Shown here piece after piece: positions 6,933 to 15,973 of a stretch of DNA of 26,588 bases (the stretch's first letter is position 1; every line of letters starts with the position of its first letter). The translations under genes were made by a program, and so were the position numbers. The notes below the pieces were generated by a model, which was not told where the DNA came from, ran no database searches, and saw only the letters and a program-made list of their open reading frames with translations. This DNA is from Clostridiales bacterium (GTDB lineage: Bacteria > Bacillota > Clostridia > Oscillospirales > Oscillospiraceae): the NCBI GenBank assembly GCA_004556755.1, contig SFFW01000019.1:1-26588 (forward strand), written 5' to 3'.

Positions 6933-8220
6933 TGGAATCCTCCTCGCCGTCGGGACAAAGGAAATATACTGCGTCAAGCACTGCGCTGCGGGCGATCGCA
7001 ACGATGTCGTCAAGCGTCACGTCGTTTGCAAGCTCAGCAAGCTCGTTCGGGTCGCAGTCGATGCCGTCAATGGCGTTTGCAAGGTAGAAGCCCTCAAGCG
7101 CACCCTGCGAATCCATGGTCGAGCGCAGGTCGGAGACGACGCAGCTCTTTGCGGTGTTAAGCTCTGCCTCCGTCACCTGACCGTTTCGCACGGCGTCAAG
7201 CTGAGCGAGTATCTCGCTTTTAACGGCGTCGAGCTTGTCTGCGTCGATGCCAGAGTCGGCGATGAGCAGACCCTTGTGCGTGTCAACGAGCGACGAGGCG
7301 TAGTAGCACAGCGACAGCTTTTCACGCACGTTCATAAAGAGCTTGCTCGTAACGCCGCCGCCAAAAACGGCGTTGAACACATATATTGCGGGCAGGTTCG
7401 GCTCCTCCATGCATTCGCCGAGGCGAAATCCCATGACGAGCTTGCCCTGAGACACCGGCATTTCCTCGGTAAACTCACGCACCTGCTCGGAGACGGCGTT
7501 CATGCGTATATCCGTGCCGATGTCATAGTCTATCTCTCCCCTCGGCATGGTACACAGAGCGTCGGTCAGCGCAGTTTCAAGACTGTCAAAGTCTGCGCTG
7601 CCGCAGTAAAACAGCTCGACGGGGGAGGTCAGGAGCAGGTTGCGGTAATGCTTTGTGAGGCGGCGGTAATATATCCCTTCGGCGCTCGCTTCAAGTCCGA
7701 AGCGGGGAACGGCAAAGTCCTCGTAGCAGCACATCTCCTCCAAAAGCCGCATCATGGCGTAGCTGCGTTTTTCGTTGACTCTGCTGCGGATTATCTCAAG
7801 GAGCTTGTCCTTTTCGCCCTCGACGTAGTCGGGAAGCAGAAGTCCGCCCTTCGTGTTCGGGTACAAAAGAAGCTCGCCCATTAAGGCTGCAACGCTTTGC
7901 AGCACGTCGGCGCCACCGGGCAGGTAGCGCCCGTCGGGAAAGCTTGCGTAAAAGCCGATGCACTGGATCTCGCCTATGCGCCGCACGACGGGCTCGATGC
8001 AGCTGCCGTAAAGCCCGTCAAGCCCACTTACGATCGCCTGCATATCGGGGTGGCGGCTCGTGCCTCGTGACAGCACAAAGGGGATGAGCGCATTCAAAGC
8101 GGCGTTCTCCCTGTTGTGCTGAGTGAGCAGACTGACGCTCAGACAGGCGGTCTTAAACTTGTCGGATCTCAGAGCCGTGAGCCACACGCCGGGAAGTATC
8201 TCTTTTCTGACGCTCTCCAT
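6913..8220 (-). CDS. M16 family protein, YmfF-like (no zinc motif)
   Basis: 435 residues, the same two-half M16 layout as its partner. In the place of HxxEH it has SLLTQHNRENAALNALIPFV, so both the zinc ligands and the catalytic Glu are missing and it should be the non-catalytic half of a heterodimer. A C-terminal-half signature is visible in the FNAVFGGGVTSKLFMNVREK stretch, which is typical of M16 proteins, including the Arg that contacts substrate. The start has GGAGG 9 bases upstream. It is the first gene of an operon with the active peptidase, lgt and a small coiled-coil gene. Confidence 0.85.
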   Translation of the reverse strand: MESVRKEILPGVWLTALRSDKFKTACLSVSLLTQHNRENAALNALIPFVLSRGTSRHPDMQAIVSGLDGLYGSCIEPVVRRIGEIQCIGFYASFPDGRYLPGGADVLQSVAALMGELLLYPNTKGGLLLPDYVEGEKDKLLEIIRSRVNEKRSYAMMRLLEEMCCYEDFAVPRFGLEASAEGIYYRRLTKHYRNLLLTSPVELFYCGSADFDSLETALTDALCTMPRGEIDYDIGTDIRMNAVSEQVREFTEEMPVSQGKLVMGFRLGECMEEPNLPAIYVFNAVFGGGVTSKLFMNVREKLSLCYYASSLVDTHKGLLIADSGIDADKLDAVKSEILAQLDAVRNGQVTEAELNTAKSCVVSDLRSTMDSQGALEGFYLANAIDGIDCDPNELAELANDVTLDDIVAIARSAVLDAVYFLCPDGEEDSNEHQEI

Positions 8221-8251
8221 GGCAAAAGCCTCCTTGGAATTTTAATAATAC

Positions 8252-8260
8252 ATTATACCA
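8252..8260 (-). promoter_or_regulatory. Extended -10 promoter for the M16-lgt operon
   Basis: On the minus strand TGGTATAAT (8260-8252) is an extended -10 element with a perfect TATAAT. No good -35 is present at the proper distance. It lies 10 bases after the stop of the giant gene and about 30 bases before the YmfF-like start, so the operon can be transcribed on its own. Confidence 0.6.
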
Positions 8261-8269
8261 CAACACTTT

Positions 8270-11200
8270 TTAATATGGTATACCCTTTCCGTCATATTTT
8301 TCGCCGTCAAGCAGAATTTCTTCCTGATCTATGACTATCTCTCTGCCGTGCCAGCGTATCCGCACGGGACGGAAGGTGTCCGGCAGCCTCGGACGCACAT
8401 AGAGCTTGCCCGCCCAAAGCTGCAAACCGAGGAGGTCCTCAAGCACCACCCGCAGATACCAGCCCGCAGAGCCGGTGTACCAGGTCCAGCCCGCCTCGCC
8501 CTCGTGACCGGGGCAGGAATAGACGTCGGCGGCGATGACGAAGGGTTCCGCCTCGTAGACCGAGAGGTCGTGGTTTTCCGGCAGCAGGTCGAGAAGAATC
8601 GACACGCCGTCGTCTATGCGCCCACGTTTAAGGCAGGCGGAGGCAAGCCAGATTGCCGCATGGGTGTACTGACCGCCGTTTTCACGGAAGCCGGGACCGT
8701 AGGAGGCGATATAGCCGGGGTCCTTTTCGCAGTCGAGGAAGGGCGGGGTGAAGAGCTTCACGATGCGTGCCTTGCGGTCGTAGAGCGCTTCCACGGCGTT
8801 ATCGAGCGCAAGGTCGCTGCGGCTGTTCGAGGCGTCGGCACAGAATGCAGCCCAGCTCTGACACACGGAGTCGATGCGGCAGCAGTCGGCGCTTTTGCCG
8901 CCGAGCGGGCTGCCGTCCGGCCAGTAGCCACGGAGGTACCAGCCGCCGTCCCACGCCTCCTCCGCAGCGGAGCCAAGCTCCGAGGCGAGCGCACGGTAGC
9001 GGTCGGGTTCAAGTTTACATAACATCATAAGCAGATCGGAGAAGCGGCGCACGGTGTGAGCAAAAAACCAGCTCAGCCAAACGCTTTCGCCGTCCACCGA
9101 ATTCATACCGTCGTTCCAGTCGCCGCTGCCGAAAAGCAGCAGTCCGTGCAGACCTCTGCCACGGCTCAAAACGCACTTTACGGCACGCTCGGCGTGCAGG
9201 AGAACGCTCTCCGAGACCCCGCTTTCGGAGGGATGCTCGTAGCGGTCGGACTCGGCGGCGTCGAGCGGAGATGAGTTTACATAACTTACAACGCTGTCGC
9301 AGATCGAAATGTCGCCCGTCTTTTCGACGTACTCGCACAGCGCCCAAACGAGCCACAGAAGATCGTCGGAGCAGCGTGTGCGGACGCCCTTGTCGCCGTC
9401 GGGCAGAGAGTGCCACCAGTGCATGACGTCGCCCTCAAGGTACTGATGCGAGCAGGAGAGGAGTATCTGCTTTTTGGCGATCTCCGGGTCAAAAAATATG
9501 AGATTTACAGCATCCTGAAGCTGATCTCTAAAGCCGATTGCACCGCCGCTCTGATAGATCGAGCAGCGTCCGAGCATTCGGCAGGCGTAGGTCTGATAAA
9601 GTCCCCAGCCGTTCATATAGCGGTCGAGCGGATTATTTCCGCTTTCCATGCGGAACACGGACAGCAGCTCGCTCCAGTGTCTGCGGCAATCCTCAAGTGC
9701 CTTGAAAGCGGCGTCGGGTTTACATAACGCAAGCAGCTCCTCCTCGGAGCAGCAGCCGCAGACGATGACGAGCGCAGCTCCTGCAGGGTAGACCGCCGAG
9801 AACACCGGGGCGAGGGAGTGCACGCTCCCATCCTCGGTGCTGCATTGCAGGGAGCCGAGGTCGAGCCTGTGCCGCTCGGAGCCTCTCGATGCGCTTGCGA
9901 TAAAGCGCACGGGGTAGGGCGAACGGGGACTTTCGGCACGGAACACTGAGTTTACATAACTTGTTGACACGGCGCTTTTGTCGCCGTAATCGGAGCCGAG
10001 CTGAAGCTCACAGGTCCATGCGATGCTGCCGTAGTCTCTGCCGCAAAGCTCGGCGATGATGACCCTTGCGTCAAGCTCCGGCGGCACGAATGCCGTACAG
10101 CGCAGCCCGAAGTCCGATGCCGCCTTTTCCCAGCGTGCAAAGCCTGCGCCGTAGCTTATGCGGCAGGGGATGCCGTCCTCGGCGGCAAAAAAGCTGATGC
10201 GCTTACCGTCGCAAAGATATTCGAGCGTTTCGACGGGATGCCTGCCCAAGGGGTCGCACAGCCACGGACTTATGCGCATTTCTCTTGCGTTTTCATACCA
10301 CATATTGCCGCAGCCGTTGTCGGCGGCGATATAGCCGAAGTGACCGTTTGTGAGCATATGCGTCCATGCTCTCGGCGGGAGAGCTTGGTTTACATAAAAC
10401 GTGAAAGCTCCGTCCTCGGCGTAGCCGTATTCGGGAACGGCGCTTGGGCTTCGGCTGCACTTCGGTGCGAGCAGATACTCTCTGCCGCTTTCACGCAGTT
10501 GCCGTTCTTCGCCCACGACGATGCAGGCACAGGAGCGGATGTCGTCCTCGGCGGCGGAAGGCAGTATGCGTATGCCGCCCGGAGAACCCAAAAGCGCATC
10601 GAGACCGTTTACGCCGAGGGTGTCCCTGACCGCACTGTAAACGGGACGGTAGTAGTCGCCGCCCTCGTCGCTTATAAACACCAGCTCCGCCTGCATACCG
10701 CAGCTCAGCAGCAGGCAGAAGCGCCGCACAAGCTCGCTCACCTCGTGCCGCTCCTTTCCCATGGGGCAGAGGATGATGGGCAGATCGCCGGAAATACCGT
10801 ACTGCCACAGGCGCTCCTTTGCGCCAAAGGGGGCATCGGCACGCAGCCTGAAATGCAGCGCAAAGACGTCGTCCATTGCCTTTGCGACCTGACGTTCGCC
10901 GAGGTTCAGCACCGAGGCGTAGGCGGAGACCATGCTGCCGTACTCGGAGGGACCCGTCGCAAGCATATGCTGTGCGCCCTCGAAGGCGCTCTCCTTCGTG
11001 TCGGCAAGGCAGATGCAAAAGCGCATTGACAGCCGCTGACCCGAACGCAGCACGCCGCTGTGCCGCACCCGAACGAGCGGGGAGGAGAGCGCACCCGTGC
11101 TGCCGTGCCGATCGGCGGAAAAGCGCACCGTCCGGTTGCAGCTTATGCACAGCCAAAGCTCGCCGACGGCGCCCCTCGGAAGCCGTCTGAGCATTAGACA

Positions 11201-14200
11201 GCCGCCCTCCTCCTCGGCAAGGATGCCGAGCCGCCAATAGGCGGGATGGTTAACATAATCCTGATACATTGCAAGCACCGGCTCAAAGGAAAGCTCAAGC
11301 TCGAGCTTGCCGAGATCCTCCTTCGCCTGAAGCTCCACAAAGCGTATCTCGCCGTTTCTCGTGCCGGAGAGCGCAGCGGAGCAGCGGCAGCGAAGGGCGT
11401 CGGTGACTATGCCGTAGCTGCACGAGCTTTCGCCGAGTTCCCAAAGCATTGCGCCGTATTCACGGTTCGGCTCCGGCAGAAGCGACAGCTCTTTGTTTTT
11501 GTAGCGCAGCATGATCTCAAGCCCGTGACCCTCGCCGAGCGGCTTTGCGGGCGTGGTATATATTTGTATGCTGCGGCAGGCGGCGGAGGAGATGCCGCTT
11601 TCGGTTAACATAATATTATAAGCCCCGTTTGTAAGCAGACAGCAGTGCGGAGAATAGAAGTCCGTTTCCTCGCCTCTGAGCTTGTAGCGACGGGGCTTTT
11701 CGGCGTGAGGCTCCTCCGGCTCACGAGTGTTAAGCTCCAGCACCTGCGGCTCAATGGGCAGCTTCTCCTTTAAAAGCGAGCTGTATGCCGCCATATACGG
11801 CTCCTGCATGGTGCGTCGAACGACGATGTCGTCCGAAATGAGGTTTGCGGCAGCTATAAGGCTCATGCCGAGGTGGTGCGCCATATAGCAGGCGACACGC
11901 TCGCCCGATTCGCTGCGGCAGCGTGAGGGCGTGAAGTCGAGCGCCTCGATAAAGCCGAAGCGACCTTTAAGATTGCGCCGCTGCATGAGCCGAAGATCCC
12001 GCACCGCCGCCGTCGGTTCTACGCCGAGAGCCAAAAATGCGGAGTAGGGGGAGATGACAAGCTCACGCTCCTGCCCGCGCTTGAGCGCAAGGTGCTTGCA
12101 GCCGTGCGCCTTGTAGCGGTAGTTCAGAGCGGGGTCGAGCGAAAAGAAGGCGCTTTCGGATATGCCCCAAAGCCCGTTCGGACTGCGGCGGTGCTTCTGC
12201 ACGAAAACGCAGTATTTTGCGGTCTCGTACAGGAGACTGTTCTCAAACAGGGGCAGAAACAGCTCCGGCATGAGATACTCAAACATCGTACCCGTCCAGC
12301 TCGCCATGCCTGTGTAGCCACGGTAGCTCTGCATGGCACGGCTCAGACTCTCCCAGTGCTTTTTGGGTACGTCGCCCTTTGCGACGGCGATATACGAGGT
12401 CAGGCGTGCTTCGCTTGCCATGAGGTCGTAATGCCCCGGCGACGGCAGATCGCTTGCGGCGTCGATGCCGATGCGCATGAGCCTGCGCACGGGGTCGTAG
12501 AAAACGGAGAAATCCATGGGACGCATGAGCGCCTCGACACGCTTTGCGGCGTCGAAAAAGCGATGCTCGCACAGTCCGTTTTTCACCGCAAGCAGGCAGG
12601 CGAAAAGGTTTCCGCAATCGACGGCGGAGACGTACTTCGGGGACAGCGGACGCAGGGTGCGGGTGTCATACCAGTTGTAAAAATGACCGCCGTACTTCGG
12701 CATACGCTCAAGCGTTCCGAGCATATTCACGATAAGCTCGATGCCCCGACCGCCGTCGATGCCGAGGTCGGATGCGCACAGAGCGGAGCATAGCGCAAGC
12801 CCGATGTTCGTCGGCGAGGTGCGGTGCGCAACGCCGACGGGCGGCTGCTCCTGGTAATTGTCCGGCGGCAGGAAGTTCTCCTCCGCCGTGCAGAAGGTTT
12901 TGAAGTATGACCAAATTTCCTTGGAAAGACCGAGGAGGTACTTTTTATCCTTGTCCGAAATGCGGGCGGAGCTTTTTGCGGGCAGCGACAGAGCGTAAAC
13001 GCAAAGGGGCGAGAGCATCCACATAAGCCCTGCGGCCTTGGCAAAAATGCCGTCCGATATGAGTATCAGCGCAAGCCCCGCAGCGACTGAAAACCACATA
13101 CTTGCAAAGCAGGACAGGGGAGAGTTTTTCTTTCCTGCGCTCTGTGCGGCGGTCTCCCATTGCAGAAGCTTTTTTCCGGAAATGAGCATACGCCAGAGCG
13201 AGGTCAGAATTGCGCTCAGCGACACAAAGGCTTCATACGGCAGAAGCCAAAGCCGTATAAAGGTGCGCAGCAGCGCAAGCCCGACGCCGTAGAGCAGCGA
13301 GCTGTGATAGCGTGTCCTGCGTCGACGGTCGCCGATGGCGTCGGTGAGGCTGATAAGCAGTCCGCAGGCGAGTGCAAGGAGCGCCGCCCATGCCGCAAGG
13401 CTCATGCCCGGTGCGCCGAGGCACAGACCGAGGAAGAGCGCAGCGAATATCATCGGCGCAACGAGCGAGCGCCGCAGGCTGTCGAACAGCCGGAAGCGAT
13501 CGACGTCGGAAAGCCCGGCGGTGCGTGAGAATATCCACGGTGCGTTCTGCCAGTCGCCTCGTATCCAGCGGTGGCTGCGGCGGAAGTATGACAGCGGTGT
13601 CGGCGGGAACGAGTCGCAGAACTCGACGTCGCTCATGTAAGCGCCGTGCAGGTAAGCGCCCTCGAGTGCGTCGTGCGAAAGCACCTCGCCGTCGGGGATG
13701 TGCGCCTCCGAGCAGCACAGCAGCGCTCGTGCGTCCATTATGCCCTTGCCGCAGAAGCCGCCGTTTGAAAACAGGTCCATGTACACCTCGCCGCAGAGCG
13801 CAGAGTACGGCTCCGAACCGCCCACGCCTGCGAAGATGCGGGCAAAATCGTTTGAGTAGACGCTTCTAAGCTCCGTGCCGATGCGGGGGTGAATGATGCC
13901 GAAGCCGGAGCTTATGCGGCAAAGCTGGGTGTCGAGTACGGGTGCGTTTAGGGGGTGCAGCATTGCGCCGATAAGCTCGGAGAGGGAGTCTGGAGCGGGG
14001 ACGGTGTCGGCGTCGAGACTGATTATATAATGTGTGTCAGCAAGGCGTTCCGGGTCGCCGACCGCCGCACGGAGATCGGTCTTTTCGCCGCACAGAAGCC
14101 GTGCCAGCGCAAGGATCGCACCACGCTTGCGCTCAAAGCCGGAAAAGCCGCCGTCCGGCGTCTCCCTGCGGGGACGGGTAAACAGGAAAAAGCCGCCGCA

Positions 14201-15439
14201 GTATTTTTCATTGAGGGCGCTTATGCGCTCCGCCGCCGCAGAGAGGATGGCGGCGTCGGCATCGGTGACGGCGCTTCCGGCTTCACGCAGGTCGGCAAGG
14301 ATGCCGAAGCTGAGGTTTTTGCCGCAGCTTCGGTTTGAAAGACTTATCTCCTCGAGCCTGCGCACGAGCGCCTCGGCGCTTTCGGGACTTGTCAGCAGCG
14401 AGGAGATGACGCACACGCTGCGCCCCTCGTCGGGAACGCCCTCGGAAAGGTCGAGCCTCGGCAGAAACGCAGGCTCGACGCAGAGCAGTATGATGTGGTC
14501 GAGAAGCGATTTCGTAAGCTCGGATATGGGCAGCAGAAGCAGAAATGCCGCCGCCGCACTGTGCGCCAAAAAGCCGCAAAGCACAGCAAGAAACAGCGTT
14601 GCCACGACGTTTGCGGTGATGTACAGTGCGCCGCTGCGAGATCTTTTGTCCGCAAAAAGCAAAACGCCGATGTGTTCATTTCGCTCCTTTGCCTCGGAAA
14701 TGAGCCGCTGCGCAAGCTCGTATTCACCGACGCCTGAGGACTTTGCGAGCCTGTGCAGACGCTCCCTGTAATAGCTCCGGCTTTTCTCCTCCATGCGGCG
14801 ATACACCCCGGCGGGGTCCTTTGAAAGGGTCTGCTCCGTGAGATCGACGCTCTCGCACAGCGCCCGCATATCGGAGCCGGAGACGGTGTTCAGCGAGCCG
14901 AATACCGCTGCGATCTCGCTTGAAAACTCATCGGGTTCGCTGCTGCCGAGAAGTGCGGTGCAGACTGCCGAGAGCCGCAGCAAAAGCGCATGACGAAGCG
15001 CATCGGGGAAGAGCCGAAGCTCCTGCCCGGTGAGTACCGTCACGCTCTGGAAGCCACGGAGAAACTCGGCGCATCGCTCCGGCGTCACCTTGCCCGCACC
15101 TGCCGAGACGAGTCTGCGGCACAGCAGAAGCAGCATTGCGCCGTCGTCGCAGCTTCGGAGCTTTTTCTTGCCGGAAAACGCCCGTTTTACGCACTTTTCC
15201 TCACGCACTGCGACGTAGCGGTTGTCAAGCAGCCACTCGCAGGCGGCAGGCACCGAGGCCGCTCTGCCGAAGCGCCGCCGCACGGTGTCGTGAGCCGTGG
15301 CGACGCCTTTCATCGCCTCGTCAAGCTCCGAGCGTATGCGCTTTGAGCTTACCTCACCGCTCGGACGGAAAAGCCTTGCCGTCTGCGCTCCCAGCTCATA
15401 AAGCCTTTCGGTTTCGGTGTACTGTTCGTTTGGGATCAT
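8270..15439 (-). CDS. Cyclic beta-1,2-glucan synthase-like protein (GT84-glucoamylase-like-GH94)
   Basis: 2389 residues; the NdvB/Cgs family is roughly 2800. The start has GGAGG 10 bases upstream. Order of parts: an N-terminal region to about 260; a membrane segment near 270-300; a GT84 glycosyltransferase with SLDADTVP (DxD near 476) and RRSHRWIRGDWQ (near 620); more membrane segments at about 650-800; a glucoamylase-like domain with GLWGISESAFFSLDP (near 1090) and YKAHGCKHLALKRG; then GH94 phosphorylase-like parts with GFRDQLQDAVNLIFFDPE (near 1970), DGDKGVRTRCSDDLLWL (near 2015) and GDWNDGM (near 2100), whose first Asp matches the general acid of cellobiose phosphorylase. In proteobacteria such enzymes polymerise UDP-glucose into a beta-1,2 glucan, trim it with phosphate and cyclise it. 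The product here is inferred. No export gene lies nearby. Confidence 0.9.
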   Translation of the reverse strand: MIPNEQYTETERLYELGAQTARLFRPSGEVSSKRIRSELDEAMKGVATAHDTVRRRFGRAASVPAACEWLLDNRYVAVREEKCVKRAFSGKKKLRSCDDGAMLLLLCRRLVSAGAGKVTPERCAEFLRGFQSVTVLTGQELRLFPDALRHALLLRLSAVCTALLGSSEPDEFSSEIAAVFGSLNTVSGSDMRALCESVDLTEQTLSKDPAGVYRRMEEKSRSYYRERLHRLAKSSGVGEYELAQRLISEAKERNEHIGVLLFADKRSRSGALYITANVVATLFLAVLCGFLAHSAAAAFLLLLPISELTKSLLDHIILLCVEPAFLPRLDLSEGVPDEGRSVCVISSLLTSPESAEALVRRLEEISLSNRSCGKNLSFGILADLREAGSAVTDADAAILSAAAERISALNEKYCGGFFLFTRPRRETPDGGFSGFERKRGAILALARLLCGEKTDLRAAVGDPERLADTHYIISLDADTVPAPDSLSELIGAMLHPLNAPVLDTQLCRISSGFGIIHPRIGTELRSVYSNDFARIFAGVGGSEPYSALCGEVYMDLFSNGGFCGKGIMDARALLCCSEAHIPDGEVLSHDALEGAYLHGAYMSDVEFCDSFPPTPLSYFRRSHRWIRGDWQNAPWIFSRTAGLSDVDRFRLFDSLRRSLVAPMIFAALFLGLCLGAPGMSLAAWAALLALACGLLISLTDAIGDRRRRTRYHSSLLYGVGLALLRTFIRLWLLPYEAFVSLSAILTSLWRMLISGKKLLQWETAAQSAGKKNSPLSCFASMWFSVAAGLALILISDGIFAKAAGLMWMLSPLCVYALSLPAKSSARISDKDKKYLLGLSKEIWSYFKTFCTAEENFLPPDNYQEQPPVGVAHRTSPTNIGLALCSALCASDLGIDGGRGIELIVNMLGTLERMPKYGGHFYNWYDTRTLRPLSPKYVSAVDCGNLFACLLAVKNGLCEHRFFDAAKRVEALMRPMDFSVFYDPVRRLMRIGIDAASDLPSPGHYDLMASEARLTSYIAVAKGDVPKKHWESLSRAMQSYRGYTGMASWTGTMFEYLMPELFLPLFENSLLYETAKYCVFVQKHRRSPNGLWGISESAFFSLDPALNYRYKAHGCKHLALKRGQERELVISPYSAFLALGVEPTAAVRDLRLMQRRNLKGRFGFIEALDFTPSRCRSESGERVACYMAHHLGMSLIAAANLISDDIVVRRTMQEPYMAAYSSLLKEKLPIEPQVLELNTREPEEPHAEKPRRYKLRGEETDFYSPHCCLLTNGAYNIMLTESGISSAACRSIQIYTTPAKPLGEGHGLEIMLRYKNKELSLLPEPNREYGAMLWELGESSCSYGIVTDALRCRCSAALSGTRNGEIRFVELQAKEDLGKLELELSFEPVLAMYQDYVNHPAYWRLGILAEEEGGCLMLRRLPRGAVGELWLCISCNRTVRFSADRHGSTGALSSPLVRVRHSGVLRSGQRLSMRFCICLADTKESAFEGAQHMLATGPSEYGSMVSAYASVLNLGERQVAKAMDDVFALHFRLRADAPFGAKERLWQYGISGDLPIILCPMGKERHEVSELVRRFCLLLSCGMQAELVFISDEGGDYYRPVYSAVRDTLGVNGLDALLGSPGGIRILPSAAEDDIRSCACIVVGEERQLRESGREYLLAPKCSRSPSAVPEYGYAEDGAFTFYVNQALPPRAWTHMLTNGHFGYIAADNGCGNMWYENAREMRISPWLCDPLGRHPVETLEYLCDGKRISFFAAEDGIPCRISYGAGFARWEKAASDFGLRCTAFVPPELDARVIIAELCGRDYGSIAWTCELQLGSDYGDKSAVSTSYVNSVFRAESPRSPYPVRFIASASRGSERHRLDLGSLQCSTEDGSVHSLAPVFSAVYPAGAALVIVCGCCSEEELLALCKPDAAFKALEDCRRHWSELLSVFRMESGNNPLDRYMNGWGLYQTYACRMLGRCSIYQSGGAIGFRDQLQDAVNLIFFDPEIAKKQILLSCSHQYLEGDVMHWWHSLPDGDKGVRTRCSDDLLWLVWALCEYVEKTGDISICDSVVSYVNSSPLDAAESDRYEHPSESGVSESVLLHAERAVKCVLSRGRGLHGLLLFGSGDWNDGMNSVDGESVWLSWFFAHTVRRFSDLLMMLCKLEPDRYRALASELGSAAEEAWDGGWYLRGYWPDGSPLGGKSADCCRIDSVCQSWAAFCADASNSRSDLALDNAVEALYDRKARIVKLFTPPFLDCEKDPGYIASYGPGFRENGGQYTHAAIWLASACLKRGRIDDGVSILLDLLPENHDLSVYEAEPFVIAADVYSCPGHEGEAGWTWYTGSAGWYLRVVLEDLLGLQLWAGKLYVRPRLPDTFRPVRIRWHGREIVIDQEEILLDGEKYDGKGIPY
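9013..11613 (-). repeat. Seven dispersed copies of TTATGTWAAC within the glucan synthase-like gene
   Basis: On the coding (minus) strand TTATGTAAAC occurs at 9013-9022, 9275-9284, 9718-9727, 9950-9959 and 10388-10397, and TTATGTTAAC at 11249-11258 and 11604-11613. All seven have the same orientation. They are read as LCK (first two frame-1 cases), YVN (four cases) or MLT (one case), so all three reading frames are used. TTA and TGT are uncommon codons in this GC-rich gene. Reading through the rest of the window I found no other exact copy; near matches are TATGTTAAC in the RHS remnant (558-550) and TTATGTTAAA at the tRNA promoter (1517-1508). The function is unknown. Confidence 0.8.
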
Positions 15440-15570
15440 GCGTTTTGACCTCCGTTAATGTAAAAAGCGGTAAAGCACCGCAGTAATTAACAGTTTTGCC
15501 GCAAAAAACGGCGCTTATGCAGAAAGAAAATGCGAGCGAAAATAAAAATACGGATGACAACCGAAAATAC

Positions 15571-15599
15571 TTGACAGCGTGAGAATGAGGGAGTATACT
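15571..15599 (+). promoter_or_regulatory. Sigma-A promoter for ylxM-ffh-rpsP-khpA
   Basis: TTGACA (15571-15576) and TATACT (15594-15599) are 17 bases apart. Transcription should begin near 15606, leaving a leader of about 30 bases before the GTG of ylxM. The divergent giant gene starts at 15439, and I see no clear promoter for it in the shared 196-base gap. Confidence 0.85.
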
Positions 15600-15635
15600 C
15601 TGTAAAGTCAAAAAGCTTTACAGGAGGTCTGCGCC

Positions 15636-15962
15636 GTGGAGGACGGTCTTGTCAATAACACAATGCTGTTCGATTTCTACGGGGAGCTGCTTACGGAAAA
15701 GCAGAAGGAGTATTACGACCTTCATTATAATGAGGACCTTTCCCTCGGCGAGATAGCGGAGCAGAGCGGTATCTCAAGACAGGGCGTCTGGGACATCATC
15801 CGCCGTGCCGAGGCTGCGATGCAGTCCGTTGAGGACAAAACGGGACTCATAAAGCGCTTTAACGAGCGCAACGCTTTGATAGACGAGCTGGAGCGGGAGC
15901 TTTCCGACAAGGGCGCACTTGACGCCTCGGTGAGCGACAAGCTCCGCAAACTCAGATTTTAG
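15636..15962 (+). CDS. ylxM: YlxM family SRP-associated helix-turn-helix protein
   Basis: 108 residues from a GTG start with AGGAGGTC 6 bases upstream. The N-terminal part LLTEKQKEYYDLHYNEDLSL and the following GEIAEQSGISRQGVWDIIRR form a sigma-region-4-like helix-turn-helix, as in YlxM. The family is nearly always placed directly before ffh, as here (11 bases), and is thought to modulate the signal recognition particle. The C-terminal half is a charged helix. Confidence 0.92.
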   Translation: MEDGLVNNTMLFDFYGELLTEKQKEYYDLHYNEDLSLGEIAEQSGISRQGVWDIIRRAEAAMQSVEDKTGLIKRFNERNALIDELERELSDKGALDASVSDKLRKLRF

Positions 15963-15973
15963 GAGGCAACGAT

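Noticed and set aside
6282..7884. Plus-strand frames of 292 and 325 codons opposite the two M16 genes
   Set aside because: Shadows of codon bias; the minus-strand products carry clear M16 features and coupled starts.
10491..11237. Arg/Ala-rich frames of 60-250 codons inside the giant gene on both strands
   Set aside because: Out-of-frame readings of GC-rich coding sequence with no start signals.
9013..11613. The TTATGTWAAC sites as ordinary internal promoters
   Set aside because: TATGTT or TATGTA is a weak -10, and the copies I checked upstream lack a TTGACA-like box at 16-18 bases, so promoters do not explain the set.
9013..11613. The TTATGTWAAC sites as a replication terminator or DnaA box cluster
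   Set aside because: Some likeness to terminator-type sequences (ATGTT-AAC) but not to the longer Bacillus form, and the core differs from TTATCCACA; kept only as an open possibility.
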